A DNA stretch of 18,424 nt from an uncultured Prevotellaceae bacterium (GTDB lineage Bacteria > Bacteroidota > Bacteroidia > Bacteroidales > Muribaculaceae), in NCBI GenBank assembly GCA_900541935.1, contig UQLZ01000045.1, positions 1-18,424 of the forward strand, in the 5' to 3' direction. The position numbers were made by a program, and so were the translations under genes. Positions 8,369 to 15,648 of the stretch are shown here, piece after piece. The notes beneath the pieces were generated by a model. It saw only the letters and a list, made by a program, of their open reading frames with translations, did not search any database and was not told where the DNA came from. How positions within the stretch are numbered: the stretch's first letter is position 1; each line of letters begins with the position of its first letter.

Positions 8369-9637
8369 TCACTTTGCTTTAACTTCAATTATATCCGACA
8401 ACCTTGTCGAAAACAAACGCGAAGAATGCTCCTTCTTTGTAATGCCTTTTAAACCCGTTCCAAAAGCGGCAATCCGCACCGCGCTGCCAACCTCCAATTT
8501 GTGATTCAAGTCATCGAGCGTCTTCATTAGTCTTTGCCTTTTATCATAGTTGTCAAAATCAGTAAACAGCGAATGCTGGGCGTTACGGCAACCAACAATT
8601 TTAGATACAGACAATCCCGCCCTCTTAAAGCCATACCTTTTCTTATATATAGCGTCAAGCACGGCATTGGCATATTTTAGGATAGTTGCTGTATCGTTGA
8701 CTGGCTCGGGCAACCTGACTCTTGCTGCATTGGCATACTGCGGCTCAGTTTCGCTAAAGCGGTTAGTTGATATAAAAACTTCCAATTCAAGAGCATATCC
8801 AGACTGACTACGCAACCGCTCTGCAACAGTTGTTGCAAATGCAGCCATAGCCTGATGAAGCGTATCCAAATCATATACACACTTATCAAATGAGCGGGAA
8901 GAAGTGACCGATTTTCGCTCTACTGTTTCAGCCTCATTAGGAATGCACGCAATGCCATTAAGTTCCCTCCAAGTCCTAACCCCTACAATAGAAAATACCG
9001 ACGCTACCCTATCCTCTTTCATTCGGGCAAAATCCAAAGCAGTAGCAATCCCCATTCCTCTCAAACGCTTTGCATACCGTCTGCCTATCCCCCAAATATC
9101 CTCTATCGCAGTAAGCGAAAGGGCTTTCTCTGCTTTTTCTGGGGTATCAATAACGCATGCACCACGATAGCCTTTGATTTTCTTGGCAAATCTTGCCGCT
9201 ACCTTAGCAAGGGTCTTTGTTGGTGCAATACCTACAGAAACAGGAATACCTATATTTTTCTTTACCGTCTTCGAGACCTTTACGCCATAGTCATGCAAGT
9301 CAACAACATTCGCCGGCAAATGTATAAAAGCCTCATCAATAGAGTAAACCTCAATAGAATCAGCCATCGATCTGAGAGTTCCCATCACTCTTGCCGACAT
9401 ATCGCCATATAAACGATGATTTCCAGAAAACACGGCAATACCATTTTTCTCAACAATATCACGAATCTTGAAATAAGGGTCTCCACGCTTTATGCCCAAC
9501 GCCTTGGCCTCGTTCGACAAAGCAACGGCACAACCGTCGTTATTACTCAAGACAATGGTTGGAACCTCATGCAAATCAGGGCGGAACACCCTTTCACATG
9601 AAACAAAAAAATTATTGCAGTCAACAAGACCAATCAT
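8369..9637 (-). CDS. umuC: UmuC, Y-family DNA polymerase V catalytic subunit (422 aa)
   Basis: UmuC is the catalytic subunit of the error-prone translesion polymerase that copies past DNA damage, working with cleaved UmuD. The frame extends upstream to 9688, but the ATG at 9637 gives the conserved start MIGLVDCNNFFVSCERVF, and its ATG overlaps the umuD TGA as ATGA. Metal-binding residues are visible: Asp6 in LVDCNNFF and Asp101-Glu102 in YSIDEAF. A helix-hairpin-helix (IEDIWGIGRRYAKRLRGMGI) follows near residues 180-200, then the little-finger domain, then a DUF4113-type tail (AAFGTGLKGI, near the end) as in other UmuC proteins. All key residues are intact. Translation is probably coupled to umuD. 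No neighbouring mobility genes suggest recent transfer. Confidence 0.96.
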   Translation of the reverse strand: MIGLVDCNNFFVSCERVFRPDLHEVPTIVLSNNDGCAVALSNEAKALGIKRGDPYFKIRDIVEKNGIAVFSGNHRLYGDMSARVMGTLRSMADSIEVYSIDEAFIHLPANVVDLHDYGVKVSKTVKKNIGIPVSVGIAPTKTLAKVAARFAKKIKGYRGACVIDTPEKAEKALSLTAIEDIWGIGRRYAKRLRGMGIATALDFARMKEDRVASVFSIVGVRTWRELNGIACIPNEAETVERKSVTSSRSFDKCVYDLDTLHQAMAAFATTVAERLRSQSGYALELEVFISTNRFSETEPQYANAARVRLPEPVNDTATILKYANAVLDAIYKKRYGFKRAGLSVSKIVGCRNAQHSLFTDFDNYDKRQRLMKTLDDLNHKLEVGSAVRIAAFGTGLKGITKKEHSSRLFSTRLSDIIEVKAK

Positions 9638-10089
9638 ATTCTGCGTCGCCTGCGATTCGATTTTATGGTATATGTCACAATGCCCCAAACCATAAAATCA
9701 TCATCTTCTGCAACCTCTATAGGCTGATAGTTTCGGTTTGAAGGCATGAGAAGAAGCCTGCCGTCATCTGTAATCTGGATTCTTTTAAGCGTAAATTCAC
9801 CATCAAGACAACAAACTGCCAAATCTCCATTTTCTGGCTGGATAGACTTGTCGATAACGAGCATATCTCCCTCTGTTATCCCCTCCTCCGACATAGAATC
9901 ACCAACAACCCTACCATAGAAAGTTGATGCCGGATGGTCGATCAAATCACGATTAAGGTCTATTTTTTCGTGTGTATAATCTTGTGCCGGACTCGGAAAA
10001 CCAGCACGAATACCCTCATCTGCATAGTAGAGAGGCAATTCCGATTCCAAATCGGCTGAATATATTTCCAAAGAATGATTGAAAGCCAT
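9634..10089 (-). CDS. umuD: UmuD, self-cleaving S24 peptidase subunit of polymerase V (151 aa)
   Basis: UmuD cleaves itself when stimulated by RecA filaments; the cleaved form activates UmuC for translesion synthesis. The cleavage site is visible as Ala29-Gly30 in IRAGFPSPAQDY, where the E. coli protein has Cys-Gly. The Ser/Lys dyad is Ser65 in GDSM and Lys102 in FTLKR. Length is typical; the C-terminus carries an added run of five Arg (NRRRRRI). The start codon at 10089 is preceded by AAAGACAAAT, a plausible weak ribosome site. It overlaps umuC by 4 bases. Control by DNA damage is expected from the family, but I cannot identify a LexA box; a candidate -7 box lies 25 bp upstream. Confidence 0.95.
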   Translation of the reverse strand: MAFNHSLEIYSADLESELPLYYADEGIRAGFPSPAQDYTHEKIDLNRDLIDHPASTFYGRVVGDSMSEEGITEGDMLVIDKSIQPENGDLAVCCLDGEFTLKRIQITDDGRLLLMPSNRNYQPIEVAEDDDFMVWGIVTYTIKSNRRRRRI

Positions 10090-10106
10090 ATTTGTCTTTA
10101 AGAAAA

Positions 10107-10129
10107 TTCAATGCAAAGATAAACATTAA
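10107..10129 (-). promoter_or_regulatory. umuDC promoter with overlapping imperfect inverted repeat
   Basis: On the minus strand TATCTTTG followed by CA (10114-10121) matches the TAnnTTTG -7 box. A TTTG occurs 14 bp upstream and a GTTG 22 bp upstream; neither is ideally spaced. The -7 box is embedded in an imperfect inverted repeat, TTAATG-N10-CATTGAA, whose position would suit a repressor. The repeat core is only four bases per arm, so the operator reading is weak. Confidence 0.45.
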
Positions 10130-10171
10130 AGGTGGCAAAAAGACAACCCTTCAAACTTAAAAAATACAAAA

Positions 10172-10909
10172 TCACTCAAGCCACTTTCTCCATTGCTCAC
10201 TATTACCATAAAAAATATTAAGGTCAACTTCTCCCTTTATTCCATCGACCTCTCCCCAATGGCTATACTGCCAAATCGTCCATTCAATATTTTCAGGTTT
10301 GGAAAACGCACATAGCCATAACGGATAATCATCAAAATTACCCTTTATAAACTTGTTATAGCCATCTTTATTGGTATAGAACATTACCTTATAGTTATTT
10401 GCAATAAGTTCATCTACCATATCTCTCAATTCCCTAACGACCTTACTCTTGATAAAGACATACGGATTGCCATGCTCCTCAACATCAAGAACGAGCGGCA
10501 TATCAAAATACTTGTCGCCAACAGCACTCATAAAATTTCGTGCCTGCTCTATTCCATCAACATCAAAACGGAAAAAATGGTATGTTCCAAGGAAAAACTT
10601 GTTTTCAAGAGCTTGAACGTAATTATGCTCAAACTTTGGGTCCTTAAAGTTGGCTCCCTCCGTTGACTTGATAAAAACAAAGTTAACGCCAGCATTTTTC
10701 ACCTCTGCAAAGTCTATTTCACCATTATGCGAGGATATGTCGATTCCTGATAATTCGTAAAGGGAAGTGTCAACATCTGCGCCTTTCTGACGTGTGCGCT
10801 GATAAAGCCAATATAAAGCGAGGAGAAATAGCACCAATAAAAGTACTATTACTCCCGACGCATATAATTTTTTCTTATTTTTTGTCTTTGTATTTTGCTT
10901 CTTAGCCAT
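10172..10909 (-). CDS. Membrane-anchored GH25-family lysozyme-like protein (245 aa)
   Basis: Glycoside hydrolase family 25 enzymes (Cellosyl/Chalaropsis-type lysozymes) cleave the beta-1,4 bond of peptidoglycan. After a Lys-rich N-terminus there is one membrane helix (about residues 16-36), leaving the catalytic domain on the periplasmic side. GH25 marks are GIDISSHNGEIDF (Asp57), FVFIKSTEG, GTYHFFRF, the DxE active-site pair Asp142-Glu144 in LVLDVEEHGN, IWQY (212-215) and VDLNIF near the end. All expected acidic residues are present, so it should be active. Its ATG shares a base with the stop of the DUF3256 gene (TAATG), so the two are translationally coupled. A role in wall remodelling is inferred from family; it could instead be a defence or turnover muramidase. 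Confidence 0.9.
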   Translation of the reverse strand: MAKKQNTKTKNKKKLYASGVIVLLLVLFLLALYWLYQRTRQKGADVDTSLYELSGIDISSHNGEIDFAEVKNAGVNFVFIKSTEGANFKDPKFEHNYVQALENKFFLGTYHFFRFDVDGIEQARNFMSAVGDKYFDMPLVLDVEEHGNPYVFIKSKVVRELRDMVDELIANNYKVMFYTNKDGYNKFIKGNFDDYPLWLCAFSKPENIEWTIWQYSHWGEVDGIKGEVDLNIFYGNSEQWRKWLE

Positions 10910-11529
10910 TATTCAACAAGGACATATCGATTGCCCTTTTTTACATAAACGAGTTTGTCTATCAAATATTGCTTTATTTTCTCGGCATTTTCTATGGAGA
11001 GGTACTCCATCACCGTTGGCTCAAAAACAATCTTGCCCTCTTCTGCAATAGAAATTGTCATCAACGGAAATTCTATCATCTCCGCCAATTCTTTCTTCAA
11101 TTTTTTAGGAGCATTGATAAAATCAGCCATAACTGGCAATTTTATCACCTTTTCTAAAGGCAATTCTTTCCATTCTGCAGAATAAAATGCAAGAACAGCA
11201 TCAGCCTGAGGAACTTCATACTTGCGAACTACCGCAATAACAGTGTCGCCATTCAGTTCTGTAAGCCTCATTTCTGTTGAAGAACTATCTGAAGTCTTAA
11301 CCTTCAAATAATTATCATAGCACTCAAGCAACTGGGACTTGCCTCCCATCTTGTTCTGCACCTCCATCTTCTTTCCGGCTGCAAAATAATCAACCATATC
11401 CAATCTTGAATTTTTCTCAAGAGTTGGAAACAAAGGGATATTGTCGGAAGTAAACACGCTGGCAATACCGTCTGCATAAGCACTTGCCCATGCCAACATA
11501 ACCAAAAATAAAGCAAATACCCGTTTCAT
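10909..11529 (-). CDS. DUF3256 family secreted protein (206 aa)
   Basis: This belongs to DUF3256, a Bacteroidetes family of unknown function. The frame runs upstream to 11691 inside the helicase gene, but the ATG at 11529 gives a signal peptide MKRVFALFLVMLAWASAYA with cleavage after AYA and no lipid Cys. The family marks are a short leader of ASVFTSD.IPLFPTLEKN, then SRLDMVDYFAAGKKMEVQNKMGGKS near residues 40-65, then a beta-rich region (DTVIAVVRKYEVPQADAVLAFYS). It starts 4 bp after the helicase stop and overlaps the GH25 start by one base, so all three share a transcript. The product is probably periplasmic. No catalytic motif is visible and I assign no function. Confidence 0.85.
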   Translation of the reverse strand: MKRVFALFLVMLAWASAYADGIASVFTSDNIPLFPTLEKNSRLDMVDYFAAGKKMEVQNKMGGKSQLLECYDNYLKVKTSDSSSTEMRLTELNGDTVIAVVRKYEVPQADAVLAFYSAEWKELPLEKVIKLPVMADFINAPKKLKKELAEMIEFPLMTISIAEEGKIVFEPTVMEYLSIENAEKIKQYLIDKLVYVKKGNRYVLVE

Positions 11530-11533
11530 AACT

Positions 11534-12910
11534 CTATCGTCTGCCTTTTTTATCCTTTTTAAACTTGGCGAACTTGTCGCCTTCATCATATCGCTTGCCT
11601 TTGCTGTTGCTTTTTCTGTTAGATGCCTTTGAATAGTCTCTCTTAGGGTCTGCAACCTCTGCATAAAGTCTTTTGCCAAAGAAACGCGCATTCTTCAACG
11701 CAGTAATAACCTTATTGCTTGAACCTTTTCTTACATCAAAAAGAGCATAGTTCTGGAGCAAATCAATGCGACCTATGTCAACACGTCCATCCATATTTTC
11801 ATTGATAGTCTCAATAAGCCTTGCCGGCATAAAGCCATCTGCCTTACCTGCATTGACATAAATTCGCTCATACCCACGCTCTGCCTTTCGACTGTCCTTA
11901 TCAGCGTCAGAACGGCGACGGCTTTCTGCCTTTCCGCTTCCCTTTTTGCTGTCCTTTCCGTCACAAGGCTTCTTCTCTACATAATCCTCAACCTCTGGAG
12001 CATCTTTGTAATAGTCAAGCAAACGGTTAAACTCCATAGAAACGATACGCTTCAAAAGGTCCTCGCCTGAAAGCCACTCAAGTTTACGCAAGATACCTGG
12101 AAGATATTTTGCTATCTCATCTTCATTAACCTCTACCTTTTCTATCCTGTCGGCAAGGTTATAAAGTTGCTTTTCTATAATATATTGAGGAGTCGGCACC
12201 ATCTTACGCTCAAACTGCTTGCTGATACGCTTCTCAATATCACGGATTTTTGATTTCTCGCGAGAGTGAACAATAGAAATAGAAACACCATTCTTACCAG
12301 CACGGCCGGTACGACCGCTTCGGTGAGTATAGGTTGCAATATCATCTGGCAAACCATAGTTGATAACGTGAGTAAGCGAATCAACGTCCAAACCACGAGC
12401 CGCAACGTCGGTAGCAACAAGCAACTGCAAAGTATGCTCACGGAATTTCTTCATTACCGTGTCGCGTTGCTGCTGCGACAAATCGCCATGCAATGAGTCA
12501 ACATTATATCCGTCAACGATAAGATTATCTGCAATCTCCTGAGTTTCCCTTCTGGTACGGCAGAAAATGATTGCATAGATATTTGGATTAGAGTCTGCTA
12601 TTCGCTTCAAAGCCAAATATTTGTCTCTCGCATTAACCATATAATAAATATGGCGAACATTCTCAGCGCCCTCATTTCTAGTACCAACAACGAACTCTTC
12701 AGGATTGTGCATATAGTTCTTCGCAATCTTTGCAATCTCATTCGGCATAGTTGCTGAGAAAAGAAGCATCTTTCTGTCTTCTGGAACGTTGTCAAGAATG
12801 CTGTTGATGTCATCAACAAAGCCCATATTCAGCATCTCATCAGCCTCATCAAGAATAACAGTGTGAACACCTGACAAGTCAACTGTTCCTCTATTAATCA
12901 AATCAATCAA
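11534..12910 (-). CDS. DEAD-box helicase, C-terminal fragment (motifs II-VI and DbpA RNA-binding domain)
   Basis: This open part of the broken helicase gene opens at a TTG codon that is not a credible start (the conserved ATPGRLID precedes it in frame). Motifs in order: II DEAD in ILDEADEML, III SAT in LFSATMP, IV IIFCRTRRE, V ATDVAARGLDV, VI HRSGRTGRAG. After the second RecA domain, a linker (about residues 225-330) leads into a charged Ser/Lys/Arg-rich stretch. Next is a DbpA-type RNA-binding domain (about 345-425; YERIYVNAGKADGFMPARLI, VGRIDLL-like core, KRLYAEVA) and a basic tail ending KKDKKGRR, also for RNA contact. Its stop lies 4 bp before the DUF3256 start. Confidence 0.85.
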   Translation of the reverse strand: MIDLINRGTVDLSGVHTVILDEADEMLNMGFVDDINSILDNVPEDRKMLLFSATMPNEIAKIAKNYMHNPEEFVVGTRNEGAENVRHIYYMVNARDKYLALKRIADSNPNIYAIIFCRTRRETQEIADNLIVDGYNVDSLHGDLSQQQRDTVMKKFREHTLQLLVATDVAARGLDVDSLTHVINYGLPDDIATYTHRSGRTGRAGKNGVSISIVHSREKSKIRDIEKRISKQFERKMVPTPQYIIEKQLYNLADRIEKVEVNEDEIAKYLPGILRKLEWLSGEDLLKRIVSMEFNRLLDYYKDAPEVEDYVEKKPCDGKDSKKGSGKAESRRRSDADKDSRKAERGYERIYVNAGKADGFMPARLIETINENMDGRVDIGRIDLLQNYALFDVRKGSSNKVITALKNARFFGKRLYAEVADPKRDYSKASNRKSNSKGKRYDEGDKFAKFKKDKKGRR

Positions 12911-13302
12911 TCGGCCTGGAGTTGCAACAACAATATGAACGCCCTGACGGAGAGAGCGAATCTGACTTCTATACTTGAACCGCCATAAACAGGCAACACT
13001 TTCAACCCGGCAACGTACTTTGAATAATCAGCCAAATCTCCACCAATCTGCAGGCATAATTCTCGCGTCGGCGACAATATCAATGCCTGTGGCTTACAAT
13101 TAGGAATATCTATCCTTTGGATTACCGGCAATCCGAATGCTGCCGTTTTTCCCGTTCCCGTCTGTGCAAGTGCTACTACATCACCATCTTTGTGGAGCAA
13201 ATGGGGGATTACCTTCTCTTGCACCGGCATAGGACTTTCAAAACCCATCTCACTAATTGCCCGCAATAAATCCTCGCGTACTCCTAATTCTTCAAATGTC
13301 AT
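12907..13302 (-). CDS. DEAD-box helicase, N-terminal fragment (Q motif, motifs I and Ia)
   Basis: This fragment carries the true start (ATG at 13302) and the first third of RecA domain 1. Residues 1-30 are the Q motif (Phe3, Gly20-Phe21, Pro24, Gln28). Motif I is AQTGTGKTAAF (about 46-56), binding ATP. Motif Ia is PTREL (78-82), followed by GG at 107-108. From residue 114 the sequence (RFALSVRAFILLLQLQAD) is frameshifted and has no family resemblance; it stops at residue 131. Alone the piece cannot hydrolyse ATP because the DEAD box is missing. A promoter-like -7 box lies 58 bp upstream of the start. Confidence 0.85.
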   Translation of the reverse strand: MTFEELGVREDLLRAISEMGFESPMPVQEKVIPHLLHKDGDVVALAQTGTGKTAAFGLPVIQRIDIPNCKPQALILSPTRELCLQIGGDLADYSKYVAGLKVLPVYGGSSIEVRFALSVRAFILLLQLQAD

Positions 13303-13581
13303 AAAATATATTTTAAATTTGTTTGGGACTCACCTCACGGCGTTCCTTATTATAATTTGCAAAGGTACGACAAATTTTCTATTATCACACTATCAAATGC
13401 CCATTTGCCTGCAAAAAAGGACAAACCAATAATAACAGACGCGACTGCCTATAAACTATCGGCGATACACAACAACATTCAACAAAATATCTTAAACCAA
13501 CGAAAACGCATACGCCCCAATTTTTCCGCAAATTACAAACGAATTATCACATTTCCAAAAATTTATAAAGGATTTTGGCAC
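13303..13581. promoter_or_regulatory. Intergenic region upstream of the helicase operon
   Basis: No gene is visible here. It holds the helicase promoter (next entry) and two small inverted repeats upstream of it: CAAATG-CC-CATTTG (13394-13407) and the overlapping TTTGC-CT-GCAAA (13404-13415). The remaining 13420-13572 is AT-rich and I see nothing in it. The leader between the -7 box and the ATG is about 50 nt and contains GC-rich sequence around 13325-13346. Confidence 0.5.
13360..13367 (-). promoter_or_regulatory. -7 box of the helicase-DUF3256-GH25 operon
   Basis: On the minus strand this reads TACCTTTG followed by CA, a very good match to the Bacteroidetes TAnnTTTG -7 element. A clear TTTG lies 26 bp upstream inside the CAAATG-CC-CATTTG repeat, farther than the usual -33 spacing. 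The start of transcription would be near 13353, about 50 nt before the ATG. Confidence 0.6.
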
Positions 13582-13623
13582 AAAAAAGATGTGCCAAAAG
13601 GAATTTTCTGGCACATCTTTTTT
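13582..13623 (-). terminator. Strong bidirectional Rho-independent terminator after the ybaK-aroC operon
   Basis: Arms 13582-13596 and 13609-13623 are perfect 15-bp complements with a GATGTGCCA core, a 12-nt loop, and A6/T6 ends that give a U-tract on either strand. It starts 22 bp past the stop of the thioredoxin-fold lipoprotein gene. It separates that operon from the helicase operon further left. Confidence 0.92.
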
Positions 13624-13644
13624 ACTTATAATAAGACTCTTACT

Positions 13645-14715
13645 TTATTTTGCAAGAGCCTTGTCAACTGCTGCCGCAAGTTCTTCACCTTGCAAGTTTC
13701 TTGAAAGGATTGTTCCGTCAGGACCAAACAAGATAATGCAAGGAATACCATTTATACCGTACAATTTAGCAGGTTCTTGCTGTGCGTTATCGATAACGTC
13801 CCATTTAATTTCCAACTGCTCAACTGCAACTTTTGTATCTTCCGGTTTATCCCAAACTGCAACGCCAAGAACTACAAGGTCTTTATGCTTTTGTGAAATA
13901 ACCTTCAAATTCGGTATTTCACGACGGCAAGGACCGCACCAACTTGCCCAAAAATCGACAAGGACGTACTTACCTTTGCCTACATAATCTGACAACTTAA
14001 CAGTCTTTCCTTCTGATGTTGTCACTTCAAAATCAACAAACTTCTTGCCTACTGAAGTCTTGTCACGATTTTCTGCCTCTGTAATGAAAGACTTAACAGC
14101 CTTAGTTTCCTTGAACCATTCAGGAGTTCCCTGAAGCATTTCATTTATTTCAGAAACAGTTTCACAACCGCCTACCAATTCTACAAAGTATATATATCCA
14201 AGAGGATTTGTCTTATTGTCTCTAAACACCTTTTGATAAGTAGAATCTCTCAGATCTTGAGCCTTCATATATAAAGCCGACAATTTTTCCATTCCTTCTT
14301 TTTCAGGCAATTCAGCAAGAGCCTTGGTCTGTTCCTTTATATTCTTATATAAACTGTCAACAAAAAGCATAACTTTGCTGTCTGTATCGTTCAAAGATGT
14401 GCCAGTAATGGATTTTTTCGCTGCGTCAAACTTCAATTCGCCTGGTTCGAGGACAAAGGCAGCAACTCTGCGACCATTTTGAGTCAATGCAGCTGGAACA
14501 CTTTCTGTCAAGGTGCCTTCAAAGACGAAAGTTGTTGAATCATTAACAACGAGACTGTCGATGGATTCTCCAGTTGCATAGTTGCGTAGTTTCAAAGTAT
14601 CGCCAATCTCGATTCCTTCCATAGAAGTCGGCGTTATGCGATAAGTTTTTTCTTGTGAACAGGAGAAAAGCAAACCAACTGCTCCAACTCCTAAAATAAG
14701 ATTTTTTAATTTCAT
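13645..14715 (-). CDS. DUF4369-thioredoxin (TlpA/ResA-like) lipoprotein (356 aa)
   Basis: This is an envelope thiol-disulfide oxidoreductase of a type common in Bacteroidetes. The signal peptide ends at lipobox LFSC with Cys19; the following residues (CSQEKTY) are not an acidic cluster, so the protein is more likely to face the periplasm than the cell surface. Residues about 25-125 match the DUF4369 beta domain (LKLRNYATGESIDSLVV; FEGTL). A helical linker follows (about 125-215). Residues about 222-356 form a thioredoxin fold with the redox motif WCGPC (Cys260, Cys263) and a cis-Pro loop GIPC (Pro325). The Cys326 right after the cis-Pro is unusual, as Thr, Val or other residues are more common. 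It is last in the operon, 18 bp after the radical SAM gene. Reductant and targets cannot be told from sequence. Confidence 0.92.
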   Translation of the reverse strand: MKLKNLILGVGAVGLLFSCSQEKTYRITPTSMEGIEIGDTLKLRNYATGESIDSLVVNDSTTFVFEGTLTESVPAALTQNGRRVAAFVLEPGELKFDAAKKSITGTSLNDTDSKVMLFVDSLYKNIKEQTKALAELPEKEGMEKLSALYMKAQDLRDSTYQKVFRDNKTNPLGYIYFVELVGGCETVSEINEMLQGTPEWFKETKAVKSFITEAENRDKTSVGKKFVDFEVTTSEGKTVKLSDYVGKGKYVLVDFWASWCGPCRREIPNLKVISQKHKDLVVLGVAVWDKPEDTKVAVEQLEIKWDVIDNAQQEPAKLYGINGIPCIILFGPDGTILSRNLQGEELAAAVDKALAK

Positions 14716-14733
14716 ATCGTTAGATTTTAATTA

Positions 14734-15645
14734 TTAGTATTCCGAACCTTGCTCTATATTTTTCTCTTTTAGTTTATTATTCAACTTGTTAGTAAATTCG
14801 TAATTTTTCAGACCCCAACGCGGAGAAATCAGGAACTCTGCGGGAGATTGCGACACAAATCTCTCTATATAAATTCCTTTTCTAACCAACGCAACGACCT
14901 TTACGCATAAGTCTATATATTCATCAACGGTAAACTGCTTAATGACAACTTCTCCAGCCTCTGCCTGACGAGCCATCTTCGTTCCTCTAATCAACTGCAA
15001 CTGGTGCATCTTAACTGTATCTATCGGCAACTCGTTAACCTTACGGATAGTATCAAGCATTATCTGTTCATCCTCACCCGGCAGACCGAGAATCAAATGC
15101 AAACCGCACGGAATGCCTTTCGCAGCCGTCCTGCGAACTGCATCGGCTGTATCTTCCCAAGTATGCCCGCGATTAATCATTTCCAGCGTTGCATTACAAG
15201 CTGTTTCCGCTCCATATTCAACCATGACGAACTTTGACTTTGCCAGTTCTGACAAATAATCAAGCAAATCATCAGGCATACAGTCAGGACGCGTTCCGAT
15301 AATAAGTCCAACAACATCAGGAACTGAAAGAGCCTCTTCATAAAGGCGCTTCAAATTCTGCAACTCACCGTAAGTATTTGTATAAGCCTGAAAATATGCC
15401 AAATACTTCATCAGAGGATATTTTTTGCTGAAAAAAGTCTTTCCTTCCTCAATCTGCTCGGCAACGGTTTTATTCGGCTTACAATATTCTGGATTAAATG
15501 TCTGGTTATTACAATATGTACACCCCCCAATGCCCTTACTACCATCCCTATTCGGACAAGTAAAGCCAGCATTGATAGATATTTTTTGCACCTTGCCAGT
15601 AAAATATTTTCTCAAAAATGCACCGAAATCGTCGTAACCTGCCAT
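14734..15645 (-). CDS. TIGR01212/YhcC-type radical SAM protein (303 aa)
   Basis: This member of the TIGR01212 branch of radical SAM enzymes binds a [4Fe-4S] cluster and S-adenosylmethionine. The cluster ligands are Cys30, Cys42 and Cys45 in CPNRDGSKGIGGCTYC; the 11-residue gap before CxxC is the mark of this branch. Other conserved stretches are AYFQAYTNTYG (near 87-97), IIGTRPDC, MVEYGAETA and GLHLILGLPGE. The C-terminus carries YIERFVSQSP and SPRWGLKNYE, as in YhcC. Length is typical. The reaction is not known for certain; tRNA or small-molecule modification has been proposed for relatives. It begins 3 bp after the aroC stop, so it is co-transcribed with ybaK and aroC. Confidence 0.93.
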   Translation of the reverse strand: MAGYDDFGAFLRKYFTGKVQKISINAGFTCPNRDGSKGIGGCTYCNNQTFNPEYCKPNKTVAEQIEEGKTFFSKKYPLMKYLAYFQAYTNTYGELQNLKRLYEEALSVPDVVGLIIGTRPDCMPDDLLDYLSELAKSKFVMVEYGAETACNATLEMINRGHTWEDTADAVRRTAAKGIPCGLHLILGLPGEDEQIMLDTIRKVNELPIDTVKMHQLQLIRGTKMARQAEAGEVVIKQFTVDEYIDLCVKVVALVRKGIYIERFVSQSPAEFLISPRWGLKNYEFTNKLNNKLKEKNIEQGSEY

Positions 15646-15648
15646 AGA

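Larger units (their letters stand above)
11534..13302 (-). pseudogene. DEAD-box RNA helicase (DbpA/CsdA type) interrupted by a -1 base frameshift
   Basis: One ancestral gene of about 589 codons encodes an ATP-dependent RNA helicase that remodels structured RNA, often in ribosome assembly or cold adaptation. It is split into two frames. The N-terminal frame reads correctly to Glu112 in GGSSIE (12967-12969). A base is missing at about 12965-12966; after that the correct reading QIRSLRQGVHIVVATPGRL continues from 12964 in the other frame for 476 codons without a stop. No slippery heptamer is present, so programmed shifting is unlikely. The long intact second part suggests either a very recent mutation or a base-calling or assembly error. 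If real, the protein loses motifs Ib to VI and cannot work. First gene of the operon with DUF3256 and GH25. Confidence 0.88.

Noticed and set aside
9638..9688. 17-codon upstream extension of umuC
   Set aside because: It overlaps umuD, and family alignment begins at MIGLVDCNNFF; the ATGA junction marks the start.
8369..10089. umuDC as part of a mobile element
   Set aside because: umuDC is sometimes carried on mobile DNA, but no integrase, transposase, direct-repeat boundary or change in base composition is seen around it here.
11530..11691. N-terminal extension of the DUF3256 frame
   Set aside because: It lies inside the helicase 3' end and puts a signal peptide at residue 55; the ATG at 11529 gives a normal secreted protein.
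12962..12969. Programmed ribosomal frameshift in the helicase
   Set aside because: No A- or T-rich slippery heptamer or supporting stem-loop is visible at the junction, and this family is not known for recoding.
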